DNA of 64,000 nucleotides from Dictyoglomus sp. NZ13-RE01 (GTDB lineage: Bacteria; Dictyoglomota; Dictyoglomia; Dictyoglomales; Dictyoglomaceae). Location of the stretch: assembly GCA_002878375.1 (NCBI GenBank), contig NIRF01000001.1:62001-126000 (forward strand), written 5' to 3'. The notes beneath the pieces are model-generated. The model saw nothing but the letters and a program-made list of their open reading frames with translations, was not told the origin of the DNA and ran no database searches. Shown here piece by piece: positions 18,725-28,209 of the stretch; positions within the stretch are counted from its first letter, which is position 1; each line of letters opens with the position of its first letter. The position numbers and the translations under genes are program-made.

Positions 18725-21469
18725 AACTTTAATTTTACCTTCTTCTATATAAATAACTTGTTCAAAGTAGTTATTGTAATCTTCGTTTAATAGGACATGG
18801 GTAATTATGAAAATTTGATCAAAGTGATCTGCAAGCTCACCCGTTGTTAGAAGTTCTAATAGGGCGCTCGCTCTATCTTCATCAAAGGAGCCTAAAGGTT
18901 CGTCTAAGAAAATGAAGCCTGGAGCATTGCCTTTTTCAGGTAGACTTGCAAGGGCAAAGGCAAGTCTTAGAGCTAATGAGAATTGATCCTGTGTTCCTCC
19001 GCTAAGTATGTCTTTCTCATAATATTCGTTTGTTTCTTTTCTATAGATCTTAATTATAAATTTTTCTGGGTCCAATTTTACCATTTTATAATTGTCTGAA
19101 GTAAGCTTAGGTAGTATTTTTTGCAAATAGGCAGAGGTTCTTGGAAAAATGGCATCTATAATCTTTTTTTGAGTCTCGTCCAAAAGTTTCCCCGCATAAT
19201 CCATTTTCTTTCTTTCTCTTTCTAATCTTTCTATCTCTTTTTCTGTTTCATCTGGATTTAGATCTTCTTTGTTTTTTCCTGTTATTTTCTCATACTCTTC
19301 TAATTTTGACTTTAATCTTATGATTTCCTCATTTAAATTTTTTTCTTCTTCTAAGATCTCCATCTCTTCGTTCTCATTTAATTCTCTATTGCAAAGTTCG
19401 GTCCATTCTTTTTCTTGAAAACTCTTTTTGAAATCATTTATTAACTCATTTAACGTTCTTTCCTGATTCTGTTTTTCTCCCCTTTTCATGTTTAGTTCTT
19501 TTTTGATTTCTTCATAATGCTCTTCTACTTTTTCTTCTCTCAACCTTTCTATGTTTCTCTTTATATCTTCTTTATACTCTGGTGTGGGAGTAGAAGAAAG
19601 ATTTTTTAATATGCTATCCAAATCTTTTTTAATATTCTCTATTTCTCCCTTAATAGAGTCTATTCTTTTTTTATTTTCAGATATATTTTGGGATAAGTTT
19701 TCAAGATTTTTAATCTTTTCTTTTATCTGTGCTTCTTCAGCAATAAGAGTTTCTAATGTATCTGGTGGATTTATACCTATTATATTGGAATACTTATCTA
19801 TATTATTTTCAATTTCCTTTACTTTATTTTCTAATTCATTTACAAGCTCATTTATCTCCTTCCCTGATACTTTTATATCTAATTGAGATAACTTACTTAG
19901 TAGAGATTGTTTTTTATTGTTAACTTCATTAATCGCATTCTCATATTCTTCAAGCTCTCTTTCTTTTTTACCTTTCAATGATAAAAGTTCATTTATTGAG
20001 TAATCAATGAGATCTTTCCTTATGATCTCTTTTAGTTTATTAAATTCTTCTTCAATTTTTCCCTTATCTTCTTGCAATTGTTTATCTAAGCCTTCCCTCT
20101 TAGTTTCTAATTTGATCTTTTCACGTCCTAAGCTATTTATTCTATAAATGGAGATAAAAATTAATGGAAGGAGAACAAAAAGAGGAATAAGGGCAATTCT
20201 ATAAAGGGTAGAGAGAAATAATAGTAATGCACTTAAAGAAGCAAAGGTAATAATATATACTTTTTGCCTCTTAATATCTTTAGAAATCCTTTCTATTTCT
20301 GAATTGTATTTTTCTAACTCTTTAATTTTATTTACTTCTTCTTCTAAGTTTTTGTAATTAATAGCATTTTCAATGTCAGTGATCTCTTTTTCTAAAGAGG
20401 CTTTTTCCTTAATTGTCTCAAATTTTGACTGTAAATCTCTAAATTCCTTTATGACTTCTGAAAGCTTTTCTTTTTGATCCTCTAAATCTTTTAATTCCTT
20501 TAATTTTTTATGCAATTCTATATAAGAATTTATTTCTTCTAATCTTTGATATAGGTTTGGAAGTTCAATTCTTTCTTTTTCCCATTCAGCTATGTTACTT
20601 TTTAGCTCTTCAATATTTTTTTCTTTATCATCTAATCTATTCTTGAGTTGAAAATATTTCTCAATCTCACTTAGCTCTTGCTCATACCTTTTCAATTCTT
20701 CTACTTTAGTTTTGTAATTCTCTTCTTCCTTTAATAAATCTGATATTTCTTCATTTAGTTTTTTTAATTCATCCTCTAATCCTTTAATCTTTTTTGCCAA
20801 TTTTATAGCCTCAAACTCTTTTTTCCTTTCTCTTAATTTGGAAATTTCGTCTTCTAATTCAGGAAGGGATCTTTTTGCATTACATGCATCCCTGATAATA
20901 TTTGCATATTTAAGTTCTTCCTCTATTTCTTTTGCTCTTTTCTTTGCATCATTGGATAGTTCACTTAATTTATCAAGGTTAAATAGTGAGGAAATGATAG
21001 CTTTTCTATCTTCACGTCCCTTTCCTTCTAATACACTTAGTTTTTTCTGGGCTACAAAACACGTATTAAGAAGGGTTTCATAATCTAAACCTATTTCCTT
21101 TACTATTCTTTTATTTATATCTTCTATTTTCTTCTCATTTATTAGTTTTCCATCTTTATAGACTATACATAAATGTCTATCTCTCTTTCCTCTCTCAATT
21201 TCCCTTTCGATCTTTAATTCTGTTTCATCTATCTCTAAGGTTAAAGTAACACTTGCCTTCGTGGCAGAAAAATTGATTAGATCTTTTACACTTCTTTGAT
21301 TTAAATATACCGGTTTTCCAAACAGGGCAAAAACAATAGCTTCAAATAAACTACTTTTTCCTGCCTCATTTTTCCCTCTTATTAGAATCATACCACTTGA
21401 TTTAAAATCTAACTTTGCATATTCATATCTTTTAAAGTTTTTCAACTCCAGACTTTTTATCCTAATCAT
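18716..21469 (-). CDS. rad50: Rad50/SbcC-type ATPase with a membrane hairpin in the coiled coil
   Basis: The 917-residue protein has split ABC-ATPase ends: Walker A GKNEAGKSS (32-40), a Q-loop region FVAQKKLSVLEGKG, signature LSGGTQDQFSLALRLAF and Walker B FIFLDEPLGSFDED. A long coiled coil lies between. I find no zinc-hook CxxC. Instead two strongly hydrophobic segments (about 404-421 and 425-441) sit near the midpoint, where the hook should be. As I recall, Bacillus YhaN has a similar arrangement. With Mre11 it would process DNA ends. It is the last gene of the operon, and its ATG overlaps the mre11 stop. Confidence 0.92.
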   Translation of the reverse strand: MIRIKSLELKNFKRYEYAKLDFKSSGMILIRGKNEAGKSSLFEAIVFALFGKPVYLNQRSVKDLINFSATKASVTLTLEIDETELKIEREIERGKRDRHLCIVYKDGKLINEKKIEDINKRIVKEIGLDYETLLNTCFVAQKKLSVLEGKGREDRKAIISSLFNLDKLSELSNDAKKRAKEIEEELKYANIIRDACNAKRSLPELEDEISKLRERKKEFEAIKLAKKIKGLEDELKKLNEEISDLLKEEENYKTKVEELKRYEQELSEIEKYFQLKNRLDDKEKNIEELKSNIAEWEKERIELPNLYQRLEEINSYIELHKKLKELKDLEDQKEKLSEVIKEFRDLQSKFETIKEKASLEKEITDIENAINYKNLEEEVNKIKELEKYNSEIERISKDIKRQKVYIITFASLSALLLFLSTLYRIALIPLFVLLPLIFISIYRINSLGREKIKLETKREGLDKQLQEDKGKIEEEFNKLKEIIRKDLIDYSINELLSLKGKKERELEEYENAINEVNNKKQSLLSKLSQLDIKVSGKEINELVNELENKVKEIENNIDKYSNIIGINPPDTLETLIAEEAQIKEKIKNLENLSQNISENKKRIDSIKGEIENIKKDLDSILKNLSSTPTPEYKEDIKRNIERLREEKVEEHYEEIKKELNMKRGEKQNQERTLNELINDFKKSFQEKEWTELCNRELNENEEMEILEEEKNLNEEIIRLKSKLEEYEKITGKNKEDLNPDETEKEIERLERERKKMDYAGKLLDETQKKIIDAIFPRTSAYLQKILPKLTSDNYKMVKLDPEKFIIKIYRKETNEYYEKDILSGGTQDQFSLALRLAFALASLPEKGNAPGFIFLDEPLGSFDEDRASALLELLTTGELADHFDQIFIITHVLLNEDYNNYFEQVIYIEEGKIKVLS

Positions 21470-22659
21470 AAAAGATCACCAAAATTGTCAGATTTTTCGA
21501 GAAAACTACTGACCCATTCATAGGATTCCTTTAATATTTCTTTATCTTGCTCCTGGGATTGTGATAAGAGTTCATTGTGTATTGTTTCCAGGACTTTTCT
21601 TATGCTAAGATCTTCAGATGAAATGGTTGTTGTCGATAAATCATATATATCCAAGTTTTGAGTATCTAAATCAAAGAAAAAGTTCAAATTATTTCCAACA
21701 TCCAATATTTTTTCACGGTTAATTTGTGTAAATAAATCCGATGAAATTTTTCCCTTTAATATGCACCTTAGCAGTTGTTCCTTGGATGATTGTTTCTTGA
21801 TTTCATTAATAATTATCTCAGTAGGATCTTCAGTTGTTTTGTTTTCTATAATTACTTCTATGGATTTCATGGGTTGAGAATTTGTCTTGATATATTCTAC
21901 TTTACTTACTTTATTTTTCTCAATCACAATAAAGTAAAAGCCTGTATCATTTTCCTCTTCTCCAAAGTTAACTCTTTCCGTAGCTCCAGGAATAATAACT
22001 TTTTTGTTGCTGAGATCGTAATGTCTATTGGTATGGAGATGCCCAATTATATATAAATCAAAAGGCAATTGATTTAAGGAGGACTCTTTTATTTGAGGTT
22101 CTCTTGCTTTTGGATGGGCAAACTTTTCTACCGAATAGTGTAATAATAAAATTTTTATAAAGTCTCCATCGTAGGAGTTTTTTAATTTTAAAAGTTGCAA
22201 TGGATCAGGCTCCCTATCCCTTAGTCTCATATCAGTAGAGATTCCGGAGATTAGCACTTTTTCACTTCCATTTTTCTCCCAGATCACAGGTTCCAATTCT
22301 TGCAATTTTGTAAAAGCTTTTACAAATCCTGCCTTTTCAAATATTCTAATAGGATAAGAATCTTCATCAGCGGAAATAAGGGAATCATGAGTTCCAGCAA
22401 CTGTAAAAACATCAATTCCATTTTCCTTTAGATGTGCAAACTGCTCCATAACAAATATCAATTCTATATTTCTTGGATTTGGCATATCAAAAAGGTCTCC
22501 AGCTTGAAAAAACAAATCCACTTTCTCATTTATAGCGAAGTCTACTACTTCTTTAAAAGCTCTTCTTAAAAACTCCCTTCTTTTTCTCAATTGTTCAGGA
22601 TTCATTTTTTTGTAGAATTTGTTTAGGTGATTATCTGAAGTTACTACAATTTTAATCAT
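21466..22659 (-). CDS. mre11: Mre11/SbcD-type nuclease
   Basis: The 397-residue calcineurin-like phosphoesterase shows the metal motifs in order: SDNHL (8-12), GDLFD (about 54-58), GTHD, LLHYS and GHLHT. The usual Asn of GNHD is Thr here. The C-terminal third (about 270-397) is less conserved and probably holds the Rad50-binding region. It acts with Rad50 as an end-processing endo/exonuclease in double-strand break repair. It shares one base with the herA stop and 4 bases with rad50. It may be closer to the YhaO branch than to canonical SbcD, matching the YhaN-like partner. Confidence 0.92.
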   Translation of the reverse strand: MIKIVVTSDNHLNKFYKKMNPEQLRKRREFLRRAFKEVVDFAINEKVDLFFQAGDLFDMPNPRNIELIFVMEQFAHLKENGIDVFTVAGTHDSLISADEDSYPIRIFEKAGFVKAFTKLQELEPVIWEKNGSEKVLISGISTDMRLRDREPDPLQLLKLKNSYDGDFIKILLLHYSVEKFAHPKAREPQIKESSLNQLPFDLYIIGHLHTNRHYDLSNKKVIIPGATERVNFGEEENDTGFYFIVIEKNKVSKVEYIKTNSQPMKSIEVIIENKTTEDPTEIIINEIKKQSSKEQLLRCILKGKISSDLFTQINREKILDVGNNLNFFFDLDTQNLDIYDLSTTTISSEDLSIRKVLETIHNELLSQSQEQDKEILKESYEWVSSFLEKSDNFGDLL

Positions 22660-24314
22660 TAAACCTCTTCCTCCAACTCACCATCAGGTATTGGGTAGGA
22701 GGTGTTTACCAAAGAGTCTCTTCTTGCCTTTTCAAATTCCCTCTCCAAATCTATATCATATCCCCCTTCTGCAGTTTCCCTTTCTCCTATTTTAACGATG
22801 ACAGGTACCCTTGTCAAATTACCAACTATTATAGCCTCTCCTATATTTAATCCTGGTAGATCCTTGAATAAAGCTTCTGATAGAGCTTCTGAAGCCTCTT
22901 TAACGGCTATTTGATCATTTGGATTTGTTAGTTTCATAATTATTTGACTGCCACACTGGGATAAAGTATGAGGGCTAATTTTGTAAGGTCTTTGTGTGAT
23001 AACAATTAGAAATACCTTAAACTTTCTACCTTCAGCAGCAATAGAATTTATTATTTTTGCACTTTTTAACCTGTTATCTCTATCACTGGGAACTAAATTA
23101 TGGGCTTCTTCTAAAACTATGAATAAAGGATATTTTAAGCCCTCTGATTTAGCTTTTATCCATATCTCATCTAATAAGTGGCTTACAATAAGGTCCATTA
23201 AATTTCTCTCTAAGCCTGCAAGATCTATTACTGTTATATGGGCAGGTTTTAGTATTTTTTCCACCTGAATATCATCAAATCCCCAAATTGGATAATCCTT
23301 TATCCATTTTACGTATTTTAATGCCTTTATAGCACCATTTACTAAATCCTCATTTATTTTTCTTTTTTTTGATTGTGCTTTACTCGCTAATTCTCTTTCA
23401 TAATTTTCAAAGGATAATGGTTCTTCTTCCTCTTTTTCTCCTATATATTCTTGAAGTTTATTATATAGATCATCTGGTGTAAAACTTTCCTTAGTGTCTC
23501 TAAGCTCTTTAAGGGCAATTTCTATTGAATTTCTTATATTCGTTGCCTTTTCATCGATACCTAATATATCATGGATCTGATTATCTTCTAATTCACTAAA
23601 TTTTATGGAGAACTTTTCAACAGGTCCTATATCTAAATCCGAAAATCTTGTTGGAATTCCAGGTATTCTATAAATAGTAACTTTATCTGCAATAGAAGAG
23701 GGCTGTAATAAATCCTTTTTCTTTCTAAGTAATACGTAGTCACTATTTGGATCAAAAACTAATACTGTTGCACCTAATTTTACTAACTTTTCCAAGAGAA
23801 GTCCTGTAAGATAAGATTTTCCAGCCCCTGTTTGAGCTATAATTGCTAAGTGTCTTCTAAGCCCATTTGGATCCAAAGTTACCTTAACATTTGGGCGGTA
23901 CAATAATGTTCCTATCTCAATGGATGTACTTTTTCCATGAGTAAAAAATCTTTGAAGTAGATCATCAGGTGCTAAGTATACAGGAGAACCTGGGAGAGCA
24001 ACAGAGCGAGGGAATTGTATATTATCGTTTTTATCTAAATAACCTAATACCCTTGCTGTTGCAATAAGCTGAGTTGGAATAGAATAATTTAATCCCAATA
24101 ATTTTTTTGTAGATGAGTAATCTTGTCTTTCATCTAATACATCTGAATAAGCTCTTAAACTTTCTACTTGAGCTAAAACATCTACTTCCTCTCCTAATAT
24201 GGCTACACCTTTTACTGTTACATATTCTAATCTTTTTGGAGCCAGCTCTCTTGTTGTAACAAATTGGAATCTATCACATAAACTTTCTCCGATCAAATAG
24301 CCTATCTCTTTCAT
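22659..24314 (-). CDS. herA: HerA bipolar DNA translocase/helicase
   Basis: The 551-residue protein has an N-terminal HAS-barrel (about 1-110) and a hexameric FtsK/HerA-type ATPase domain: Walker A AQTGAGKSYL (160-169, Lys166), Walker B LFIVLEEAHN and the conserved ITQRP near an arginine finger. HerA pumps DNA and activates NurA for 5' strand resection in archaea. It directly follows nurA with a one-base TAATG overlap and precedes mre11 in the same way, which strongly supports a joint function. The C-terminal tail is acidic (GELEEEV). Confidence 0.95.
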   Translation of the reverse strand: MKEIGYLIGESLCDRFQFVTTRELAPKRLEYVTVKGVAILGEEVDVLAQVESLRAYSDVLDERQDYSSTKKLLGLNYSIPTQLIATARVLGYLDKNDNIQFPRSVALPGSPVYLAPDDLLQRFFTHGKSTSIEIGTLLYRPNVKVTLDPNGLRRHLAIIAQTGAGKSYLTGLLLEKLVKLGATVLVFDPNSDYVLLRKKKDLLQPSSIADKVTIYRIPGIPTRFSDLDIGPVEKFSIKFSELEDNQIHDILGIDEKATNIRNSIEIALKELRDTKESFTPDDLYNKLQEYIGEKEEEEPLSFENYERELASKAQSKKRKINEDLVNGAIKALKYVKWIKDYPIWGFDDIQVEKILKPAHITVIDLAGLERNLMDLIVSHLLDEIWIKAKSEGLKYPLFIVLEEAHNLVPSDRDNRLKSAKIINSIAAEGRKFKVFLIVITQRPYKISPHTLSQCGSQIIMKLTNPNDQIAVKEASEALSEALFKDLPGLNIGEAIIVGNLTRVPVIVKIGERETAEGGYDIDLEREFEKARRDSLVNTSYPIPDGELEEEV

Positions 24315-25417
24315 TAGAAAAACCTCCTTTGACTCCTATCTAAAGGAAGAGGAGTCCCTAATTCTTTTTCTAAGATCATCATATATCTATCTAAATCAGG
24401 CTCTTTTCTTAGTCTTACCAATTGATCTACTAAGTATAAGTGAGTTTGGTATACCTTTATTCCACCGCAAGAATTATTTATTAAGGAGATTAGAAATTCA
24501 ATTTCATCAGCCCTAATAAATTCATAGTCAGTGTTTAAAAAAGCTTGATTTCTTTTGATAATATAGGCAGGAAAATCTATTCTTAAAAGTTGATCTTGTG
24601 GTAGTAATCGAATATACAAATTAACAAAGGAGTCTAAATCTTTTAAAAGCTCACTTATATCTGGATTATTTTCTATTATTTCCCATTGTTTTTTACCTAA
24701 GATTCTTTTCCCTCCAAGTAGAAGTGGGGTAGAAAATCCTGTATCGTGTGGTATCAAATAAGATATTAACTCTGTATCAGTAGGATAAATTTTAGATTCT
24801 ATTACTTTTCCTTCGGATTCTAATAAAATCTGTGATAAAAAAGTATCCCTACTAATTTTTGAGATTGATACTAATAATAAATCCCTTTCCTTTGAAAGCT
24901 GGACAAGTTCAATAGTTTTACGAAGAACATCCTCTCTTAGGAAGTTAAAATCTCCTAAATCTATAGAATATAGATAAATAAGATGTGAAATTCTTGACGA
25001 TAAAGAACCATCTATAAAAATAGCATAGTCTTTCTCATTATCTTCTATTATCTGTAGAGCTAAGTCCATCTCTATATTTTGTAATATGAGATCGGAAATA
25101 TTCTCCAGCTGATTATGAGAAACATATCCTGGAATAGCCTCAATATTTACTTTTACCTTCTCATAATTTTTATCACCTATTGCTAAACCTTGAGATAATA
25201 TGAGATATGGACCAAAAGCCAAAGATAATATTCTTTGGGATGCATCTATTGCAAATATTGGAAGAATAAAATTATTCTCTATTAATGGATGCCAGTGGTT
25301 TTTAAAATAATTTTTAAAGGATTCCTCAATATTCAGGAAATCCTTTGATAAAATTCTTAGTAGATCCTTCTTTTTCTTACTTAATTCCTCTATGAATAAA
25401 GTTGTAAAATCTGGCAT
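24314..25417 (-). CDS. nurA: NurA nuclease
   Basis: The 367-residue protein has the NurA pattern. Metal-ligand aspartates are in FAIDAS (Asp58) and IFIDGSL (Asp136), and a basic segment SKISRDTFLS (about 187-196) and the C-terminal DRSQRRFF also match. NurA is a dimeric 5'-3' nuclease that works on HerA to generate 3' overhangs for recombination. It is translationally coupled to herA and lies 4 bases after the glycosyltransferase gene. Confidence 0.92.
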   Translation of the reverse strand: MPDFTTLFIEELSKKKKDLLRILSKDFLNIEESFKNYFKNHWHPLIENNFILPIFAIDASQRILSLAFGPYLILSQGLAIGDKNYEKVKVNIEAIPGYVSHNQLENISDLILQNIEMDLALQIIEDNEKDYAIFIDGSLSSRISHLIYLYSIDLGDFNFLREDVLRKTIELVQLSKERDLLLVSISKISRDTFLSQILLESEGKVIESKIYPTDTELISYLIPHDTGFSTPLLLGGKRILGKKQWEIIENNPDISELLKDLDSFVNLYIRLLPQDQLLRIDFPAYIIKRNQAFLNTDYEFIRADEIEFLISLINNSCGGIKVYQTHLYLVDQLVRLRKEPDLDRYMMILEKELGTPLPLDRSQRRFF

Positions 25418-25421
25418 GTTA

Positions 25422-26618
25422 TCACTTTTTACTCTTTTTTATTAGATTATTATATATCTCTAAGAGCCTTTTGTTCAAATTTTCAGAGCTAAAATCATTA
25501 GCAATTTCCCTTGCTCTTTTAGAAAGTCTATTATATAAATCCTTATTTTCTGTAATTAGAATTATCTTTTTTGCGAATTCATCGATACTATTTTGGGTAT
25601 TTGGAATTAAAAATCCATTTTCTCCATCCTTTACTACATCTCCTATAGCTAAATCCTCTAAAGCAATTACAGGTAGCCCAGAGAACAATGCTTCTAAAAC
25701 AACCATTCCTTGGGTCTCTGTTAATGATGAGAAGACGAAGATATCACTTGCATAGTAACTTTCAATTACATCTTTATATTCCAAATATCCTGTAAATATT
25801 GTTCTATCAATTACCCCTAATCTTTCTGCCTCTTTTATTAAGCCCTCTTTTACTCTTTTATCAGGATTATCTCCAACTATTACTAAATAATATGGGTATG
25901 AAGACCTTTTAAGCCTTTGTAATACCTTAAGAAGAAAGGGAATGTTTTTTTCCTTTCCTAATCTACCCACAAAGAGCAAAATTATTCCATCCTTTGGGAA
26001 TTTTCTATTCTTTCTTGCAATTGATTTATGTACAGGCACGAACTCTCTTAAGTCTAAAGCATTTGGAAGAACTTCTATGGGTTTATTTATCTCATAACTT
26101 TCCAATATCTTTTTTACTTTTGTTGATGGTGCAATTACAAGGTCACAAAGATTGCAATAGGTTTTACTCCACCATATAGCAATGCTTTTTGCTGTCTCTT
26201 CAGTGATTATTTTGTTTTTTACAAACTCTGGAAAGTGGTCCCAAACGTAATATGCATACTCGTCAAATAATGTATGATAGGTATGTACTAATGGGATTTT
26301 TCTTTTTCTTGCTTGTTGCCAACCAAATATTCCTAAGGAAAAAGGAGTATGGGTATGAATGATATCTAACTTTAATTTATCTAATAAAAGATCATATTTA
26401 ATTGAATAAGGTTTTGCAATTCTATGCTCCTTTTGAAAGGGAAAGGTTATTGATGATAGGGTAAAAACATTCTTTTCTTGGGAAGAATTAGGAATTTTAG
26501 GGATAAATACAAAAACATCGTTTCCAGATTCTTCTAAAAAATTTTTTTGCATTTTAATGGCAGTAACAACACCATTTTTTTGTGGTTTGTAGGTATCACT
26601 AAAAAACCCAATTCTCAT
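25422..26618 (-). CDS. GT4 glycosyltransferase, glycolipid-synthase type
   Basis: The 398-residue GT-B protein starts MRIGFFSDTYKPQKNGVV, typical of diacylglycerol glucosyltransferases and PimB/MgtA-like mannosyltransferases. The acceptor side carries THTPFSLGIFGW. The donor side carries FVGRLGKEKNIPFLLK and the FSSLTETQGMVVLEALFSG signature with its E-x7-E pair. It probably glycosylates a membrane lipid on the cytoplasmic face. It overlaps the DUF212 gene by 4 bases and precedes nurA, in an operon mixing envelope and DNA-repair genes. Confidence 0.88.
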   Translation of the reverse strand: MRIGFFSDTYKPQKNGVVTAIKMQKNFLEESGNDVFVFIPKIPNSSQEKNVFTLSSITFPFQKEHRIAKPYSIKYDLLLDKLKLDIIHTHTPFSLGIFGWQQARKRKIPLVHTYHTLFDEYAYYVWDHFPEFVKNKIITEETAKSIAIWWSKTYCNLCDLVIAPSTKVKKILESYEINKPIEVLPNALDLREFVPVHKSIARKNRKFPKDGIILLFVGRLGKEKNIPFLLKVLQRLKRSSYPYYLVIVGDNPDKRVKEGLIKEAERLGVIDRTIFTGYLEYKDVIESYYASDIFVFSSLTETQGMVVLEALFSGLPVIALEDLAIGDVVKDGENGFLIPNTQNSIDEFAKKIILITENKDLYNRLSKRAREIANDFSSENLNKRLLEIYNNLIKKSKK

Positions 26619-27067
26619 TTTATCATTCCCAAAAAGTATGATATTAAGCCTATTAAAAATCCTAAAATTGCTCCAGAGAAAGCCTCAATAGGGGTATGCC
26701 CTATGGATTCCTTTAAAGAGATTTCCTCTTCAATGGGATATTTCTGTAAAATTTTATTTAAAACTTTTGCTTGTTCTTCTGTAGCAAGGCGTACCCCTAT
26801 AGCATCTGCTATTACAATCCCTGCAAAGAAGGTGGAAAGTATAAATATTGAAGATGTAAAACCTTCTTTAAATCCCAAAATAGTAGATAAGCAAATAGTA
26901 AGGGCGGAGTGAGAACTTGGCATACCACCCCACTCAAAGAAAGTTTTTACTGCTAATCTTTTTTCCTGAAAACTCCTTATGATCCCTTTAATAATCTGAG
27001 CAAATATGGCGGAAAAAACTGGAATTAAAAATAGTGGCTCTTTTAAGAATGAGAATATCTCCATCAT
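26615..27067 (-). CDS. DUF212 divergent PAP2-like membrane protein
   Basis: The 150-residue membrane protein has about four hydrophobic helices and the family signatures GGMPSSHSA (about 47-55) and IGHTPIEA. The SSH and GHT motifs resemble the phosphatase motifs of PAP2 enzymes, so lipid phosphate hydrolysis is plausible but unproven for the family. It is coupled by 4-base overlaps to the SIS gene before it and the glycosyltransferase after it. Confidence 0.9.
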   Translation of the reverse strand: MMEIFSFLKEPLFLIPVFSAIFAQIIKGIIRSFQEKRLAVKTFFEWGGMPSSHSALTICLSTILGFKEGFTSSIFILSTFFAGIVIADAIGVRLATEEQAKVLNKILQKYPIEEEISLKESIGHTPIEAFSGAILGFLIGLISYFLGMIK

Positions 27068-28095
27068 TTTGTTATCGTAACCTTTCTTAAATATCTTGGA
27101 TTATCAGGATCTAATCCTTTTATAATTGTTAAGAAATAAGTAAAGAATTGGGCAGGTAATATGAAAAGAAGTGGTGTTAACGATTCAGGTATTTCAGAAG
27201 ATATATAAAATCCATTATATTTTTGATTAAGAGCTTCTTCATTGGAGAATAAAAATATATCAACCTCTTTTTCTTCTAATATTTTTAATGTTTCATAGGA
27301 TGTGGTAAGACTTTCTCCTTTGGGTATAAACATAAAAATGGGAAATCCGAAAGAAACAAGTGCTAAAGGACCATGCAGAAAATCTGCAGTAGAGTAAGGT
27401 TCTGCTAAGATATAAGAAGTTTCTTTTAATTTGAGTGACATTTCTAACGCAGATGCTAAATTATATCCTCTACCTAAAATAACACAATGCTCCATAAATT
27501 TATAGGGTAATGCTTTTTCTTTAATTTCTCCCTCTCTTCTTATAACTTCTTTAAGAGAATTAAATAATTTTTCAACTTCTTTTGAATTGTTTCTATTTAG
27601 CCAAATGTTCGCTAAAAGATAAAGAGCAAAAAGCTCTGCTAAGTAGGTTTTTGTTGCTGAAACACTTTTTTCTTCTCCAGCATTTAAATAAATAACGTTT
27701 TGAGCTAAGTTTGCAAGCTTACTATTTAGATTGTTTGTAATTCCTATGGTAAGTGCTTTTTGGTTATTTGCATTTCTAACTACCTCACAAATATCTTCAC
27801 TTTCACCAGATTGGGACACTGCAATTACCAAAGAATCGTTTAATTGAGGTGGAGAATTATATATAGTGTATAAAGATGGGGCACAAAGGGAAACGGGAAT
27901 TTTTATATTGGATTCAAAATAATATCTTCCCCAAACACAAGCATTATCAGAGGTTCCTCTGGCTACAAATATAATGTTCTTAGGATTAAATTCTTTTATT
28001 TTCTCAGTAACTTTTTCAAAAATCTCTATGTTATTATATAATTTTTCTAATACTTCTACTCCCTCTTTAATTTCTTTATACATGAACTTCTCCAT
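27064..28095 (-). CDS. SIS-domain sugar isomerase/deaminase (GlmS C-domain-like)
   Basis: The 343-residue protein holds two SIS domains like the isomerase half of GlmS, but no glutaminase domain. Motifs: IIFVARGTSDNA (about 41-52), VIAVSQSGESEDI (about 91-103), SVSATKTYLAEL and LILGRGYN-like VILGRGYNLASALEMSLKLKE (phosphosugar site). It may deaminate or isomerise an amino- or fructosamine-phosphate sugar; the substrate is unknown. AGGAGG sits about 10 bases before the ATG. It is the first gene of the seven-gene operon running through rad50. Confidence 0.88.
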   Translation of the reverse strand: MEKFMYKEIKEGVEVLEKLYNNIEIFEKVTEKIKEFNPKNIIFVARGTSDNACVWGRYYFESNIKIPVSLCAPSLYTIYNSPPQLNDSLVIAVSQSGESEDICEVVRNANNQKALTIGITNNLNSKLANLAQNVIYLNAGEEKSVSATKTYLAELFALYLLANIWLNRNNSKEVEKLFNSLKEVIRREGEIKEKALPYKFMEHCVILGRGYNLASALEMSLKLKETSYILAEPYSTADFLHGPLALVSFGFPIFMFIPKGESLTTSYETLKILEEKEVDIFLFSNEEALNQKYNGFYISSEIPESLTPLLFILPAQFFTYFLTIIKGLDPDNPRYLRKVTITK

Positions 28096-28171
28096 ATATG
28101 TTTATCCTCCTAATATTATGGTAAGAAAGTTTATCATTGCTAAAAATTCTATGTCAAGTAAGGCGCAAATT

Positions 28172-28199
28172 TTGACAAATAATTTCAATAATATATAAT
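28172..28199 (+). promoter_or_regulatory. Promoter of polyprenyl synthase gene, near-leaderless
   Basis: TTGACA (28172-28177), 16 bases, TATAAT (28194-28199). The gene's ATG at 28210 is 11 bases downstream of the -10 box with no Shine-Dalgarno sequence, so the 5' untranslated region would be 0-4 bases. Confidence 0.75.
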
Positions 28200-28209
28200 A
28201 CCATATGAT

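Noticed and set aside
19551..19886. 111-codon frame inside rad50
   Set aside because: Antisense to coiled-coil coding sequence; Ser/Phe-rich composition expected from the complement of Glu/Lys-rich codons.
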